A stretch of DNA of 64,000 nucleotides, taken from the NCBI GenBank assembly GCA_000818945.1, contig KN805380.1, positions 389,112 to 453,111 on the forward strand. The letters run 5' to 3'. This DNA comes from Schizochytrium sp. CCTCC M209059 (taxonomy: Eukaryota; Sar; Bigyra; Thraustochytrida; Thraustochytriidae). A program made the position numbers and the translations under genes. Under the pieces are notes generated by a model, which made no database searches, was not told where the DNA came from, and was given only the letters and a program-made list of their open reading frames with translations. Of the stretch, positions 63,145 to 64,000 are shown piece by piece; the stretch's first letter is position 1; each line of letters opens with the position of its first letter.

Positions 63145-63333
63145 GTTTGACTTTTCTTTTTTTTCTTTTTTCCCTCCGTTCTTGTTCAACATGTAGTAGT
63201 CGTGAGGACAGAGCGCTTTCAGGCAGAGCACGCTTTTATATAGAAACCAACACATGAACATTTCGTAAAGCGGGCTTCCTTCGGATCTTGACTTAGCTAA
63301 GCTTGTTTGAATGAAAAGGTGATGTTGAAACTC

Positions 63334-63664
63334 AAAGTCGATCTGAACAACAGCTGTCGACTTTGTGCATAAAGTGCAAGGTAAAATACTCTTCGTCAGT
63401 CGAAGCAAGAAGATCTTGACCTGAAGATTGATGGCCAAAAAGAATAAACTTGGAGGAACACCACAAGGAAGGATGACAAATCTGAACAACAGCGTCGACG
63501 GTCTGACCAAGAAGAATAAATTTGGAGGAACAACAAAAGGAAAGATGTCAAATCTAAACAACAGCGTCGACTTTGTGTATAAAATGCGAGATTTAATACT
63601 CTCAGTCAGTCAAAACGGGAAAATTTTGCGAAGAATTCTGATGGTCAAAAAACATAATTCTTGA
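63334..63664. repeat. Degenerate tandem repeat, about 70 to 145-base units
   Basis: Three blocks near 63338, 63478 and 63551 share ATCTGAACAACAGCGTCGAC. The first and third continue with TTTGTG.ATAAA.TGC and AATACTCT.CGTCAGTC; the first and second also share AAGAATAAA.TTGGAGGAAC downstream. Confidence 0.8.
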
Positions 63665-63714
63665 ACAATGTTAGGTAGTAATGACAAAAGGAAGGCACGC
63701 GGCCATTCGCTTTT

Positions 63715-63762
63715 GCGAAGAGAATTGTCAGCGAAGAGAATTGTCAGCGAAGAGAATAACTC
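63715..63762. repeat. Three tandem copies of a 16-base unit
   Basis: GCGAAGAGAATTGTCA twice, then GCGAAGAGAATAACTC. Confidence 0.85.
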
Positions 63763-63874
63763 TTGATATACTCATAAACAATGGTAGGTAGTGGTGGCAG
63801 GGAACGATAATGACAAAAGGAAGGCAGTGCGTGAACAATTGTTCTCTCGCGTCTGCTTTTTTCTTTTTTGAAAG

Positions 63875-63904
63875 TCAGACAGACAGACAGACAGACAGAC
63901 AAAC
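63875..63904. repeat. (CAGA)n microsatellite
   Basis: About seven copies of CAGA/GACA. Confidence 0.9.
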
Positions 63905-64000
63905 ATGCAGCGCGCACGAATCTCAGAGCGCGAATGAAGAAGTGCGTGTCTTGTCTCGCGAAAAGAATTCTGTCGTCATTTGAGCGAGCGAACGAAAAAG

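Larger units (their letters stand above)
63145..64000. other. 3' flank of CFAP52 with degenerate tandem repeats
   Basis: No confident gene. A 77-codon frame from the ATG at 63431 reads as a doubled peptide (KKNKLGGTPQGRMTNLNNSV, then KKNKFGGTTKGKMSNLNNSV) and is best explained as repeat DNA. Confidence 0.6.

Overview
This is nuclear DNA from a GC-rich, intron-poor microbial eukaryote. The best guess is a heterotrophic stramenopile of the labyrinthulomycete/thraustochytrid type. Reasons: long mostly uninterrupted reading frames with only two clear spliceosomal introns in 64 kb, an RNA polymerase I largest subunit, a PKA regulatory subunit, a ciliary WD40 protein (CFAP52, implying a flagellated stage), and intergenic DNA full of tetra- to nonanucleotide microsatellites. 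The lineage is inference; that the window is eukaryotic is seen directly. Several long frames begin at GTG or TTG, so I moved those starts to the first convincing ATG.

Layout. 0-7 kb: the 3' end of a UDP-glycosyltransferase gene, overlapping tail-to-tail a very large protein that fuses an SNF2-like helicase to an AlkA-type DNA glycosylase. 7.6-9.1 kb: a TKL-type kinase split by an acidic insert. 11.3-13.2 kb: a coiled-coil protein. 14-15.5 kb: a Ser/Ala/Gln-rich protein with a Myb/SANT-like end. 15.5-25 kb: a 9.5 kb stretch with no recognisable gene, dominated by simple repeats. 25-28.5 kb: a ZRANB3-type annealing helicase with an HNH nuclease. 28.9-32 kb: PKA regulatory subunit and a ZIP metal transporter. 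32.2-34.4 kb: an EF-hand-like protein. 35-40.8 kb: a cluster of lysine-rich, probably chromatin-bound proteins, including a perfect inverted gene pair and a shared upstream motif. 42.2-43.1 kb: a decayed kinase-RING/IBR pseudogene. 43.4-49.8 kb: POLR1A in two exons. 50.4-52.3 kb: a polyglutamine five-finger C2H2 protein, followed by a 125-base assembly gap. 55.5-60.7 kb: a 1736-residue LRR-IQ-B-box-WW protein. 61-63.1 kb: CFAP52 in two exons. 63.1-64 kb: degenerate tandem repeats.

Functional themes are DNA repair and fork remodelling (helicase-glycosylase fusion, ZRANB3), chromatin and rRNA transcription (basic proteins, POLR1A, zinc finger), signalling (kinase, PKA-R) and the flagellum (CFAP52, possibly the EF-hand and LRR-IQ-WW proteins). 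Nothing suggests operons; neighbours look functionally independent. The most unusual items are the helicase-glycosylase fusion, the inverted lysine-rich gene pair with its shared 13-base upstream motif, an orientation-conserved (GAGC)n element upstream of several start codons, and the LRR-IQ-B-box-WW architecture.
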